A stretch of 64,000 bases of DNA from Caballeronia sp. Lep1P3 (GTDB lineage Bacteria > Pseudomonadota > Gammaproteobacteria > Burkholderiales > Burkholderiaceae). The stretch is from the NCBI RefSeq assembly GCF_022879595.1, contig NZ_CP084265.1, positions 124,001 through 188,000 of the forward strand, given 5' to 3'. Below, piece by piece: positions 10,006-21,776 of the stretch. Each line of letters opens with the position of its first letter. Position 1 is the first letter of the stretch. The notes beneath the pieces were generated by a model that had not been told where the DNA came from, did not search any database, and saw nothing but the letters and a program-made list of their open reading frames with translations. Both the position numbers and the translations under genes were made by a program.

Positions 10006-10141
10006 GGTTCCTCGGAAGCGAGCGTCTGATTTTTTGACAAGACGCAAAGCGGAACGGGATGAGGCGCTGATCGAGCACAACTGCCGGTTAGCGCCTTTTG
10101 ATCGTTCCACTCTCCGATCAAGCAACGTTTAAGGAAACACC

Positions 10142-10612
10142 GTGAATCTCAACGCAACCCTGTTTGCGCAAATGGTCGTGTTTCTGATCCTCGCGTGGTT
10201 CACGATGAAGTTCGTGTGGCCGCCGTTGATCAACGCCCTCGACGAGCGCTCGAAAAAGATTGCCGACGGCCTCGCCGCCGCCGACAAGGGCAAGGCGGAA
10301 CTCGAAGCGGCGCACAAGCGCGTCGACCAGGAACTCGCGCAAGCGCGCAACGACGGCCAGCAGCGCATCGCTGACGCCGAAAAGCGTGCGGCAGCCGTCG
10401 CCGAGGAAATCAAGGCCAACGCGCAAGCCGAAGCCGCGCGCATCGTCGCGCAGGCGAAGGCGGACGCCGACCAGCAAATCGTCAAGGCTCGCGAAACCCT
10501 GCGCGCCGAAGTCGCGGCGCTGGCCGTCAAGGGCGCCGAGCAGATTCTGCGTCGCGAAGTCGACCAGAAGGCTCACGCCGACCTGCTGAATCAACTCAAA
10601 ACCGAGCTCTGA
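10142..10612 (+). CDS. atpF: F1Fo ATP synthase subunit b
   Basis: A 156-residue subunit with one N-terminal membrane helix (about residues 5-25) followed by a long charged coiled-coil rich in Ala, Glu, Lys and Arg. Two copies form the peripheral stator stalk. Translation starts at a GTG at 10142 ([14 protein letters not shown]), preceded by AAGGAA. It ends two bases before atpH. Confidence 0.95.
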   Translation: MNLNATLFAQMVVFLILAWFTMKFVWPPLINALDERSKKIADGLAAADKGKAELEAAHKRVDQELAQARNDGQQRIADAEKRAAAVAEEIKANAQAEAARIVAQAKADADQQIVKARETLRAEVAALAVKGAEQILRREVDQKAHADLLNQLKTEL

Positions 10613-10614
10613 TC

Positions 10615-11157
10615 ATGGCCGAACTTGCAACCATCGCTCGTCCTTACGCAGAAGCGCTGTTCCGCGTGGCCGAAACCGGCGATCTCGCGGGCTGGTCCAC
10701 CTTCGTCGAGGAGCTGGCACAGGTTGCGCGTCTGCCCGAAGTGGAATCGGTCGCCTCGAGCCCGAAGGTGAGCCGCGAGCAGATCACCGACTTGCTGCTC
10801 GCCGCGGTGAAATCGCCGCTGGCTCAAGGCAACGCTCAGGCGAAGAATTTCGTGCGCATGCTGGTGGAGAACCATCGTCTGCCGCTGTTGCCCGAAGTCG
10901 CCGTCCAGTTCGACGAGCTGAAGAACGCCCGTGAAGGTGCGGCCGACGCGCATATCGTGAGCGCGTTCCCCCTCGAAGGCGCACAGTTGAACGACCTGGT
11001 CGCCAGCCTCGAACGCAAGTTCACGCGCAAGCTGAAACCGATCGTCGAAATCGATCAGTCGCTGATCGGCGGCGTTCGTGTGACGGTCGGCGACGAAGTG
11101 CTCGATACCTCGGTCCGCGCGCGCCTCGCCAGCATGCAGACGGCGCTCACCGCCTGA
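10615..11157 (+). CDS. atpH: F1Fo ATP synthase subunit delta
   Basis: The 180-residue delta subunit links the top of the alpha3beta3 head to the b-subunit stalk. The N-terminus ([16 protein letters not shown]) and the C-terminal [21 protein letters not shown] are family signatures. The ATG lies two bases after the atpF stop, showing tight coupling in the operon. Confidence 0.96.
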   Translation: MAELATIARPYAEALFRVAETGDLAGWSTFVEELAQVARLPEVESVASSPKVSREQITDLLLAAVKSPLAQGNAQAKNFVRMLVENHRLPLLPEVAVQFDELKNAREGAADAHIVSAFPLEGAQLNDLVASLERKFTRKLKPIVEIDQSLIGGVRVTVGDEVLDTSVRARLASMQTALTA

Positions 11158-11214
11158 CGCTTCTTGGAAGCGCCTTAGCTGGCACGCAACAGAATTGACT
11201 ATCAGGAGCGAATA

Positions 11215-12756
<1,542 letters not shown>

Positions 12757-12766
12757 TCGGGATAGA

Positions 12767-12802
12767 GAGGCATCGCGCGATGCTAAAAAGAGGCATCGCG
12801 CG
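12767..12802 (+). repeat. Short direct repeat and hairpin between atpA and atpG
   Basis: GAGGCATCGCGCG occurs at 12767-12779 and again at 12790-12802. The first copy runs into a perfect palindrome, GCATCGCGCGATGC (12770-12783), which can form a hairpin in the mRNA. It lies 10 bases after the atpA stop, before the atpG ribosome-binding site. It could act in mRNA processing or in setting subunit ratios. That is inference. Confidence 0.55.
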
Positions 12803-12823
12803 GCTTCGATCAGGGAGTAAGCA

Positions 12824-13708
12824 ATGGCTGGAATGAAGGAAATTCGCGGCAAGATCAAGAGCGTGCAGAACACGCGCAAGATCACGAAAGCGATGGAAAT
12901 GGTCGCCGCATCGAAGATGCGCCGCGCCCAGGAGCGCATGCGTTCCGCCCGTCCGTATGCCGACAAGGTCCGTGCAATCGCTGCGCACATGAGCGCGGCG
13001 AACCCCGAGTATCGTCACCCGTTCATGGTGAGAAACGAGGGTGCGAAGACGGCCGGCCTGATCCTCGTCACGACCGACAAGGGTTTGTGCGGCGGCATGA
13101 ACACGAACATCCTGCGTGCGTCGCTGAACCGCATCAAGGAACTCGACCAGAGTGGCGTGTCCATCGAGGCGTCGGCGATCGGCGGCAAGGGGCTCGGCTT
13201 TCTGAACCGCCTGCGCGCGAAGGTTGTGTCGCAAGTGACGCAACTGGGCGACACGCCGCATCTCGAAAAGCTGATCGGCGCGATCAAGGTGCAGCTCGAC
13301 TTGTACTCGGAAGGCAAGGTCAACGCGGTGTACCTGGCGTACACGCGCTTCGTCAATACGATGAAGCAGGAGCCGGTGATCGAGCAGCTTCTGCCGTTGT
13401 CGGTCGACGATTTCCGCAAGCAGGAGAGCGAAGCCGAAACGCCGAAGACGTCGTGGGATTACATCTACGAGCCGGACGCGCAGACCGTGGTGGACGACCT
13501 GCTCGTACGCTACGTCGAAGCGCTCGTCTATCAGGCGGTCGCGGAAAACATGGCGTCCGAGCAATCGGCGCGCATGGTCGCGATGAAGGCGGCGTCGGAC
13601 AACGCGAAGACCGTGATCAACGAACTGCAGCTCGTCTACAACAAGAGCCGCCAGGCCGCGATTACGAAAGAGTTGTCGGAAATCGTCGGCGGCGCCGCTG
13701 CGGTCTGA
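12824..13708 (+). CDS. atpG: F1Fo ATP synthase subunit gamma
   Basis: The 294-residue gamma subunit is the rotor shaft inside the F1 head. The N-terminal helix contains [20 protein letters not shown] and the C-terminal helix [19 protein letters not shown], both diagnostic. A GGGAG ribosome-binding site lies just upstream of the ATG. Length and motifs are normal. Confidence 0.97.
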   Translation: MAGMKEIRGKIKSVQNTRKITKAMEMVAASKMRRAQERMRSARPYADKVRAIAAHMSAANPEYRHPFMVRNEGAKTAGLILVTTDKGLCGGMNTNILRASLNRIKELDQSGVSIEASAIGGKGLGFLNRLRAKVVSQVTQLGDTPHLEKLIGAIKVQLDLYSEGKVNAVYLAYTRFVNTMKQEPVIEQLLPLSVDDFRKQESEAETPKTSWDYIYEPDAQTVVDDLLVRYVEALVYQAVAENMASEQSARMVAMKAASDNAKTVINELQLVYNKSRQAAITKELSEIVGGAAAV

Positions 13709-13725
13709 TTTTGCTGACCGCGTGA

Positions 13726-15147
<1,422 letters not shown>

Positions 15148-15168
15148 GGTCGGGTGTTTTTGAAGAGG

Positions 15169-15255
15169 ACGCCAGCGCGGTTCGCTGGCGTTCACGAATG
15201 ACACTGACGTAGCTAGCATGGGACGAGCGTAAGCGTAGAAGCGCGAGCGCTCGTC
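15169..15255 (+). other. Two hairpins in the atpD-atpC intercistronic region
   Basis: The 125-base gap holds two inverted repeats. One has a 9 bp stem (15169-15177 with 15183-15191) and a 5-base loop. The other pairs GACGAGCG (15222-15229) with CGCTCGTC (15248-15255). Neither has a T tract, so they look like processing or stability elements rather than terminators. Confidence 0.5.
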
Positions 15256-15272
15256 GACAGGAGTCGACCTAA

Positions 15273-15698
15273 ATGGCAACCATCAAAGTAGACGTCGTCA
15301 GCGCGGAAGAGCAGATCTTCTCCGGCCAGGCGAAGTTCGTCGCGCTGCCCGGTGAATCCGGCGAACTCGGCATTCTGCCGGGCCACACGCCGCTCATCAC
15401 GCGCATTCGTCCGGGCGCGGTGCGCATCGAAGCGGAAGACGGTTCGGAAGAGTTCGTGTTCGTGGCCGGCGGGATTCTCGAAATCCAGCCAGGCATCGTG
15501 ACCGTTCTCGCCGACACCGCCATTCGCGGCGCCGATCTGGACGAAGCGAAAGCCGAGCAAGCGAAAAAGCGCGCAGAAGAGGCGATGCAGAACAACGCAT
15601 CCGAACTCGAATACGCGACCGCGCAAGCGGAACTCGCGTATGCGGCGGCCCAGCTCGCAGCAATCCAGCGTCTGCGCAAGGCGCACGCGAAGCACTGA
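15273..15698 (+). CDS. atpC: F1Fo ATP synthase subunit epsilon
   Basis: The 141-residue epsilon subunit has an N-terminal beta-sandwich ([18 protein letters not shown] and [14 protein letters not shown]) and a C-terminal two-helix region that can inhibit ATP hydrolysis. It ends the operon: a strong intrinsic terminator follows after 24 bases. Confidence 0.96.
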   Translation: MATIKVDVVSAEEQIFSGQAKFVALPGESGELGILPGHTPLITRIRPGAVRIEAEDGSEEFVFVAGGILEIQPGIVTVLADTAIRGADLDEAKAEQAKKRAEEAMQNNASELEYATAQAELAYAAAQLAAIQRLRKAHAKH

Positions 15699-15722
15699 GC
15701 GCCGTGCAGTAAAGTCGTGAAG

Positions 15723-15747
15723 AAGCAGCCTTCGGGCTGCTTTTTTT
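15723..15747 (+). terminator. Intrinsic terminator of the atp operon
   Basis: AAGCAGCC (15723-15730), a TTCG tetraloop and GGCTGCTT (15735-15742) run into a run of T residues to 15747. The UUCG-type loop and long T tract make this one of the clearest terminators in the window. Confidence 0.93.
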
Positions 15748-15934
15748 ATGCTCGCTGCGCCGGTGCAAAACTGCACATCCATTGCGCGCAACTTCCATTA
15801 GGCGCTTAACGCATTGATTCGTCGCGCTTTGCCCGGCGCGCCGACGAGCGATTGCGGGTAACACTCAATGCCCGCGCACGCCGTTCCCTTGCACAATTGC
15901 CTTCCGATTAGCCTTCACCGGGCGGAGACCATCG

Positions 15935-17665
15935 ATGGCAATTGAACCGACGCAGGCCGGCGCGCAGATCGAACCGCGCGACGGGCTTTCGTATGTCCGT
16001 GGCGCGACCGATATCCCTCTCAGCGATGCAACCGTCTCGCGCTTTCTTCTCGATACCGTCGCACGCTTTCCCGACCGGCCGGCGGTCGTGTTCCGCGAGC
16101 AGGACATCCGCTGGACGTGGCGCGAGTTCGCCGATGAAGTCGACGTTCTCGCGAACGCGCTTCTCGACCTAGGGCTGCAACCGGGCGATCGCGTCGGTAT
16201 CTGGTCGCCGAATCGCGTCGAATGGCTGCTCACGCAGTTCGCGACGGCGCGCATGGGCGCGGTCCTCGTCAACATCAATCCGGCATATCGGTTGGCGGAA
16301 CTCGAGTACGCGCTGCAAAAGGTCGGCTGCAAGGCGATCATCGCGGCCGAGCAGTTCAAGACCTCGAAGTATCTCGAAATGCTGCAGTCGCTCGCGCCTG
16401 AGCTTGCCGATGCGCAGCCCAACGCGCTGTACGCCGTCAGGCTGCCGGAATTGCGCACCGTCATTCGCATGGGCGCAGGCGCGACGCCGGGCATGTTCAA
16501 TTTCGACGACGTCATGCGTCAAGGCCGCGCCGCGCTCGATACCGCGCGCCTCGACGCGCTCGAAGGCACGCTCGATGCCGACGATCCGATCAACATCCAG
16601 TTCACGAGCGGCACGACGGGCAATCCGAAGGGCGCGACGCTCACGCATCGCAACATCGTGAACAACGCGCGCTATATCGCCATGGCGATGCGGCTCTCCG
16701 AAGCCGATTCGCTGTGCATTCCGGTGCCGCTGTATCACTGCTTCGGCATGGTGCTGGCCGTGCTCGCGTGCGTATCGACCGGCGCGGCAATGGTCTTTCC
16801 CGGCGAGGCATTCGACCCCGCCGCGACGCTCGCAGCCGTCCACGAGGAACGCTGCACCGCGCTGCACGGCGTGCCGACGATGTTCATCGCGGAGCTGGAT
16901 CATCCGGACTTCGCGAAGTACGACCTCAGCCGGCTGCGCACGGGCATCATGGCGGGCTCGCCGTGTCCGATTGAAACGATGAAGCGCGTCGTCTCGAAAA
17001 TGCACCTGAGCGAGATCACCATCGCCTACGGCATGACGGAGACCAGCCCGGTTTCCTTCCAAAGCTCGACGACCGATCCGCTCGACAAGCGCACGACCAC
17101 CGTCGGCCGCATTCAGCCGCATCTGGAAGTGAAGATCGTCGATCCGCTCGGCGAGATCGTCCCCGTTGGCGAGACCGGCGAACTCTGCACGCGCGGCTAC
17201 TCGGTGATGAAAGGCTATTGGGGTGAGGAAGCGAAGACGCGCGAGGTAATCATCGACGGCTGGATGCATACCGGCGATCTCGCGACACTCGACGCCGAAG
17301 GCTACTGCAACATCGTCGGACGATTGAAGGACATGCTGATTCGCGGCGGCGAGAACGTGTATCCGCGCGAGATCGAGGAATTCCTGTTTCGTCATCCGAA
17401 GATTCAATCGGTGCAGGTTTTCGGCGTGCCCGATCAGAAATACGGCGAGGAAGTGTGCGCGTGGATCGTGCTGCGTCCCGGCGAGCAGGCGACCGAGGAT
17501 GACATTCGCGCGTTTTGCCAAGGGCAGATCGCGCATTACAAGATTCCGCGCTATATCCGTTTCGTCGACGAATTGCCGATGACAGTCACCGGCAAGGCGC
17601 AGAAGTTCGTGATGCGCGCACGCATGATCGACGAACTCAAACTGGCAGAGGCGCGGACCGCCTGA
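15935..17665 (+). CDS. Fatty acyl-CoA synthetase, AMP-binding family
   Basis: The 576-residue protein belongs to the ANL superfamily of adenylate-forming enzymes. It has the P-loop-like [16 protein letters not shown], the YGMTETSP motif, the hinge [21 protein letters not shown] and the C-terminal catalytic lysine in TVTGKAQKF. It should activate a carboxylic acid with ATP and transfer it to CoA. Size and motifs fit medium- or long-chain acyl-CoA ligases, but a shorter or unusual acid is possible. It stands alone between two terminators, so it is probably monocistronic. The start at 15935 follows GGCGGAG. Confidence 0.88.
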   Translation: MAIEPTQAGAQIEPRDGLSYVRGATDIPLSDATVSRFLLDTVARFPDRPAVVFREQDIRWTWREFADEVDVLANALLDLGLQPGDRVGIWSPNRVEWLLTQFATARMGAVLVNINPAYRLAELEYALQKVGCKAIIAAEQFKTSKYLEMLQSLAPELADAQPNALYAVRLPELRTVIRMGAGATPGMFNFDDVMRQGRAALDTARLDALEGTLDADDPINIQFTSGTTGNPKGATLTHRNIVNNARYIAMAMRLSEADSLCIPVPLYHCFGMVLAVLACVSTGAAMVFPGEAFDPAATLAAVHEERCTALHGVPTMFIAELDHPDFAKYDLSRLRTGIMAGSPCPIETMKRVVSKMHLSEITIAYGMTETSPVSFQSSTTDPLDKRTTTVGRIQPHLEVKIVDPLGEIVPVGETGELCTRGYSVMKGYWGEEAKTREVIIDGWMHTGDLATLDAEGYCNIVGRLKDMLIRGGENVYPREIEEFLFRHPKIQSVQVFGVPDQKYGEEVCAWIVLRPGEQATEDDIRAFCQGQIAHYKIPRYIRFVDELPMTVTGKAQKFVMRARMIDELKLAEARTA

Positions 17666-17688
17666 ACGCGGTTCGACGCACATAAGAC

Positions 17689-17716
17689 AAAAGGGAGCGC
17701 AGTGCGCTCCCTTTTG
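17689..17716 (+). terminator. Intrinsic terminator after the acyl-CoA synthetase gene
   Basis: A perfect inverted repeat of 13-base arms (17689-17701 and 17703-17715), with AAAA at its left end and TTTT at its right. It can act in both directions. It begins 23 bases after the stop codon. Confidence 0.88.
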
Positions 17717-17764
17717 TTCTGGACACACGCCGCGCAAAGAAAACCGCAAACGTTTGTCTGGACG

Positions 17765-17790
17765 AAAAAAAAGCGGGCCTGGAGCCCGCT
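17765..17790 (-). terminator. Intrinsic terminator reading on the minus strand, with no gene before it
   Basis: On the minus strand AGCGGGC, a 5-base loop and GCCCGCT are followed by seven further T residues. On the plus strand the hairpin has only A residues after it, so it terminates minus-strand transcripts. No minus-strand protein gene lies to its right before 19222, which points to a non-coding transcript. Confidence 0.75.
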
Positions 17791-17960
17791 AAAAACCACA
17801 CGCTACGGGGTTAGCGCGAGGAGACCAGCCGTGGGACACTTCGATTCAACTTAAATCGAAGAACGATCCCAACACGGATGCCCCTGAGAAGAGCTTCGAC
17901 CTTTGTCGACCGACGGATCACGCAATATTTTCCAGCGCGCCCGAAACCATCCGTGTTGAA
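17765..17960 (-). ncRNA. Candidate structured non-coding RNA in the 17.7-18.3 kb gap
   Basis: The 604 bases between the acyl-CoA ligase and the hydrolase gene hold no convincing coding sequence. On the minus strand several inverted repeats lead into the terminator at 17790-17765. The repeats are an apical hairpin CTTCGATT/AATCGAAG (17839-17861), a flanking GGGA/TCCC and CCGT/ACGG stem, a CGCTA/TAGCG hairpin, and an 11-base inverted repeat (17870-17880 with 17948-17958). The transcript would be near 180-200 bases. The 5' end and promoter are not identified, so the right boundary is approximate. I cannot name the RNA. A 6S-like long hairpin is one possibility. Confidence 0.4.
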
Positions 17961-18269
17961 ACCGTTTGAACAGATTGTGGGCGAATTGAATGACTAAGGC
18001 CGTAACAAAGTGTTTCAGGTTGTAACCCGCGCAGCGTAAGGCGCTCGGCAAACATTCTCGCGTCAAACGGCTTTTTGCCGGCCAAATATTGCCTGTTATT
18101 CGTGGGATTTATTCTTAAAGCGCGGCGTCGCTGCAGAATAGGCGTTATTGGCCGCGCGGGTTTTTGGTAAATCGTCAGAGAAAATAGCACGCGCGACCGC
18201 ATGAAATCGATTCACAATCGGTTTCTTAAACGCGCGCTTATCAAAAAGACACTCGACATGGAGACTCGC

Positions 18270-19217
18270 ATGACCATCGATTCAGCCTTGCTCCGCTATT
18301 ACCGCGATGTCGCCGAAGCGTTTCCGCCGCTCGGGGCCGACGCAGGCGCCGCAGCGGTCCGCCAGCGATTCAGCGACGTCGCGCGGGCCTACGCGCGCGA
18401 GCGCGACGACGCGATCGTCGTCGAAGACATCGACGTTCCTCTGCAAGGCCGAACGCTCGCCGCACGCATTTACCGCCCGGCAAGCGCGCGCGGACCGTTG
18501 CCGCTTCTCGTGTACTTTCACGGCGGCGGCTGGGTCGTCGGTGACATAGACACGCACGACGCGCTCACCGCCCGGCTCGCGCGCGACGCGCAGTGCGCGG
18601 TGGCGAGCGTCGATTATCGTCTCGCGCCCGAGCATCCGTTTCCCGCGCCGTGCGACGACGCCTGTGACGCGCTGCTCTGGCTCGCGGAACATCGGTCGCG
18701 ACTCGGCTTCGCGTCGGACAGGCTGGGCGTCGGTGGCGATAGCGCAGGCGCGCACCTCGCCGTCGTCGCCGCGCGCGAGGCCAACGCGCGCGTCGCCGGA
18801 CTCGTCGGCCTGCAACTGCTGCTGTATCCGGTGATGCGGCGTCAATTCGAAAGCGCGAGCTGCGTCGCCAACGCGAACGGTCCCGGCCTCACCAACGACG
18901 AAATGAAGTGGTACTGGACGCAGTTTCTCTCCGGCGTGACGCCCGACGCCCACGATGTGCGCGCGTTCCCGCTCGCCGAGCCGTTCGAGCGCACGCCGTC
19001 GCGCGCGCTCATTGTCGCGGCTGCTTTCGACCCGCTCTACGACGACGCCTTCGAACTGAAGCGCTTTCTCGAAACGAACGGCGGCCGCGTCGAAATGATC
19101 GGTGCCGACGACATGACGCACGGATTCGCCCGCCTGCACACGCAGTCCGACGCCGCGCTCGGCTGGCTGCGCAGGATCGGCGAGCGCGCGGGCGAGCTTC
19201 TGCGCGCGGAACGCTAA
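18270..19217 (+). CDS. Alpha/beta hydrolase, hormone-sensitive lipase (HSL) type esterase
   Basis: The 315-residue protein has the HSL-family oxyanion motif HGGGW at 84-88 and the nucleophile motif GDSAG at 156-160 (Ser158). A likely acid is Asp254 (FDPLYDD) and a likely histidine is His284 (THGF). It should hydrolyse short- or medium-chain esters in the cytoplasm; no signal peptide is seen. I chose ATG 18270 because GGAG lies 7-10 bases before it. ATGs at 18201 and 18258 are in frame but less well placed. The natural substrate is unknown. It converges with the dehydratase gene 4 bases downstream. Confidence 0.87.
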   Translation: MTIDSALLRYYRDVAEAFPPLGADAGAAAVRQRFSDVARAYARERDDAIVVEDIDVPLQGRTLAARIYRPASARGPLPLLVYFHGGGWVVGDIDTHDALTARLARDAQCAVASVDYRLAPEHPFPAPCDDACDALLWLAEHRSRLGFASDRLGVGGDSAGAHLAVVAAREANARVAGLVGLQLLLYPVMRRQFESASCVANANGPGLTNDEMKWYWTQFLSGVTPDAHDVRAFPLAEPFERTPSRALIVAAAFDPLYDDAFELKRFLETNGGRVEMIGADDMTHGFARLHTQSDAALGWLRRIGERAGELLRAER

Positions 19218-19221
19218 GGCG

Positions 19222-20052
19222 TCACTTGAGCCACTTGTCGACGATGCCCTGAAACTCCCCGCTCGCGCGCGTGAGGTGCAGCCATTGATCGACGTACTGC
19301 TGCCACGCCACGTCCCCGCGCGGCAGCAGATACGCCTTCTCGCCGAACTGGAACGGCTTGTCCGGATGCACGGAACAGAGGCCCGGATTGAGCTTTTGCT
19401 GCAGGAGCGTTTCGGAGGCGTCGGTCACCATGACATCGGCGTGGCCGTCGAGAATCTGCTTGAAAATCGTCACGTTGTCCGGGTATTCGATCAACTGCGA
19501 GTGCGGAAAGAACTGCTTCGCGAATCGCTCGTTCGTGCCGCCAGGATTGACGATCGTGCGCACGTTCGGCTGATCGATCTGCGCGACGGTCTGGTACTTG
19601 TCGACATCGCCGCAACGCACGATGGGCGTCTTCCCGTCTTCCATGTACGGCGCGGTGAAGAACGCGCGCTTTTGACGATCCAGCGTCGTCGAGACGCCGC
19701 CGACAGCGATATCGCACTTGGCGAGGAAGTCGTTCATCAGGTTCGACCACGATGTCTTCACGTACTCGGCCTTCGCGCCCAGCGATTTCGCGAGGTTGTC
19801 CGCGAGATCGATGTCGATGCCTTCGAACTGTCCGTCCGGCCGCAAGAACGAGTACGGCTTGTAGTCGCCGGTCGTGCAGACGCGCAGCGTGCGGCGCGCG
19901 AGCATGTCGTCGAGACGCGAGGAAAGCGCGGGCGCGGCGGGCGTCGCCTGCGCGACGGCGCCGGCCTGAACGGTCTGGGCGTGCGCCGCGCCCGACACGA
20001 AGAGCGAGCACGCGAGCGCGCAACTGGCGAGACGGAAGAACGTGCGTTTCAT
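19222..20052 (-). CDS. pheC: Periplasmic cyclohexadienyl (arogenate/prephenate) dehydratase-like protein, PheC type
   Basis: The 276-residue precursor has a signal peptide ([19 protein letters not shown], cleavage after AHA). Its mature part has the fold of a type 2 periplasmic solute-binding protein. The mature sequence keeps segments that mark PheC of Pseudomonas: [43 protein letters not shown] and [10 protein letters not shown]. PheC converts prephenate or arogenate to phenylpyruvate or phenylalanine in the periplasm. Some relatives are plain amino-acid-binding proteins, so activity needs proof. No ABC permease genes lie beside it, which supports an enzyme over a transport subunit. Confidence 0.8.
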   Translation of the reverse strand: MKRTFFRLASCALACSLFVSGAAHAQTVQAGAVAQATPAAPALSSRLDDMLARRTLRVCTTGDYKPYSFLRPDGQFEGIDIDLADNLAKSLGAKAEYVKTSWSNLMNDFLAKCDIAVGGVSTTLDRQKRAFFTAPYMEDGKTPIVRCGDVDKYQTVAQIDQPNVRTIVNPGGTNERFAKQFFPHSQLIEYPDNVTIFKQILDGHADVMVTDASETLLQQKLNPGLCSVHPDKPFQFGEKAYLLPRGDVAWQQYVDQWLHLTRASGEFQGIVDKWLK

Positions 20053-20240
20053 CGATGCTCCTGGTTCTAGTTGTGATGGACTGCAAGGCGATGCCGACGA
20101 CGATCATAACGAGCGTGCGCGTGCCTGAACATCCATCTCGAAAACGCGGCGGCAACACGCCGATTTGCCGCCGCGCTGCCGCGAAAGCGGGCAGCCGGTC
20201 CGGTAGAATGGACGATTCCCTGGCTTCAGCACCGAGCGAC

Positions 20241-21338
20241 GTGGCACACACTCTTCTCAACGACACCTTTCTGCGTGCGCTGCTGCGCCAGCCAACCGAT
20301 TACACCCCGATCTGGCTGATGCGTCAGGCGGGCCGTTATCTGCCCGAATACAACGCGACGCGCGCGCGCGCCGGCAGCTTTCTGGGCCTCGCGAAGAATC
20401 CGGATTACGCGACGGAAGTGACGCTTCAGCCGCTCGAGCGCTTTCCGCTCGACGCCGCGATCCTCTTTTCCGACATCCTCACCGTCCCCGACGCGATGGG
20501 CCTCGGACTGAACTTCGTGCAGGGCGAAGGTCCGCGCTTCGAGCGCACCGTGCGCACCGAAGACGATGTGAAGCGTCTCGTTGTGCCTGACATCGACGCG
20601 ACGCTGCGCTACGTCACCGACGCCGTCAGCCAGATCCGCCGCGCGCTCACCGACGCGCAGGGCCGCCAAAAAGTGCCGCTGATCGGCTTTTCGGGCAGCC
20701 CGTGGACGCTTGCCTGTTACATGGTGGAAGGCGGCGGGTCCGACGACCACCGCACGGTGAAGGCGATGGCTTACGCACGGCCGGACCTGATGCATCGCAT
20801 TCTGGACATCAACGCGCAGGCGGTGACCGCCTACCTCAACGCGCAGATCGAGGCGGGCGCGCAGGCGGTCATGATTTTCGATACGTGGGGCGGTGCGCTC
20901 GCGGATGGCGCGTATCAACGCTTCTCGCTCGACTACATCGCGAAGGTCGTCGCGGGCCTCAAGCGCGAGCACGACGGCGCGCGCGTGCCGGTCATCACGT
21001 TCACGAAGGGCGGCGGGCTGTGGCTCGAAGAGATCGCGGCGACGGGCGTGGATGCGGTCGGCCTGGACTGGACGGTGAATCTGGGTACGGCGCGCGAGCG
21101 CGTAGGCGGGCGCGTCGCGCTGCAGGGGAACATCGATCCGAGCGTGCTTTTCGCGCCGCCCAGCGTCATTCGCGCCGAAGCGCGCGGCGTGCTGGAGAGC
21201 TTCGGCAATGCGCCGGGCCACGTCTTCAACCTCGGCCACGGCATCTCGCAATACACGCCGCCGGATCACGTCGCGGAGTTGGTGGACGAAGTGCATCGGC
21301 ATAGCCGGCACATGCGCGCGGGTTCCACTTCCCGTTGA
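20241..21338 (+). CDS. hemE: Uroporphyrinogen decarboxylase HemE
   Basis: HemE removes the four acetate carboxyls of uroporphyrinogen III in haem synthesis. The 365-residue protein shows the N-terminal [15 protein letters not shown] signature, [12 protein letters not shown], and the [19 protein letters not shown] segment. A GTG at 20241 was taken as the start because homologues begin with [14 protein letters not shown]. An ATG at 20208 would add 11 residues and is the alternative. The frame is open far upstream but that part is not HemE. The gene diverges from the pheC-like gene. Confidence 0.95.
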   Translation: MAHTLLNDTFLRALLRQPTDYTPIWLMRQAGRYLPEYNATRARAGSFLGLAKNPDYATEVTLQPLERFPLDAAILFSDILTVPDAMGLGLNFVQGEGPRFERTVRTEDDVKRLVVPDIDATLRYVTDAVSQIRRALTDAQGRQKVPLIGFSGSPWTLACYMVEGGGSDDHRTVKAMAYARPDLMHRILDINAQAVTAYLNAQIEAGAQAVMIFDTWGGALADGAYQRFSLDYIAKVVAGLKREHDGARVPVITFTKGGGLWLEEIAATGVDAVGLDWTVNLGTARERVGGRVALQGNIDPSVLFAPPSVIRAEARGVLESFGNAPGHVFNLGHGISQYTPPDHVAELVDEVHRHSRHMRAGSTSR

Positions 21339-21440
21339 CAGCGATGCTGCGCCGCAGCGGAACGCGCTGCGGCGCGTGAGGCGCGGGCGGGTTATCGCAA
21401 TCGCCCGCCCTCGGCGGGCTGCACAGATGTCAAGGCCGAC

Positions 21441-21449
21441 TTATGCACA
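21441..21449 (+). promoter_or_regulatory. Consensus DnaA box in the hemE-priA gap
   Basis: TTATGCACA matches the DnaA box consensus TTATNCACA exactly. It is one of two perfect boxes in the 438-base gap between hemE and priA. The gap otherwise shows only G/C-rich inverted repeats just after hemE (about 21382-21420) and an A/T-rich stretch at 21529-21549. Confidence 0.6.
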
Positions 21450-21631
21450 TTTTCTTCGTTGCGTCGCGCCATCAGACATATGGCCGCAGATAGCCCATAA
21501 AACGCGCCTATGCGGCGACTAACTCCCTGATTTTAAACAAATTATAAGGGCCGCGTCCGATATGTGGGCAAACGCGCATAAGCGATCCTTGACATTGTTT
21601 GCCGCGACCCGACAGGCACTTCTCAACAAAG

Positions 21632-21640
21632 TTATCCACA
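21632..21640 (+). promoter_or_regulatory. Second consensus DnaA box, upstream of priA
   Basis: TTATCCACA, the strongest form of the DnaA box, lies 137 bases before the priA start, in the same orientation as the box at 21441. Possible roles are DnaA control of priA or DnaA titration near the origin. Neither is shown by the sequence. Confidence 0.65.
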
Positions 21641-21776
21641 GGGCTGCGGAAAGCGTCGGAAAACCAAAAATAATCGCCCACTTACCGGCGATTTTGATGT
21701 TCGACTTTAATTTCACCCCGCGCAGGCTTATGCCGTCGTCGGAGCGCGCGCTCGCCCTGTCGGGACACCGCGAACG

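Noticed and set aside
19752..20240. A long upstream extension of HemE in the same frame
   Set aside because: The extension overlaps the pheC-like gene on the other strand and has no resemblance to HemE, whose homologues begin near 20241.
21339..21776. The hemE-priA gap as the replication origin itself
   Set aside because: Only two DnaA boxes were found, and dnaA/dnaN are absent. An origin should have a denser cluster.
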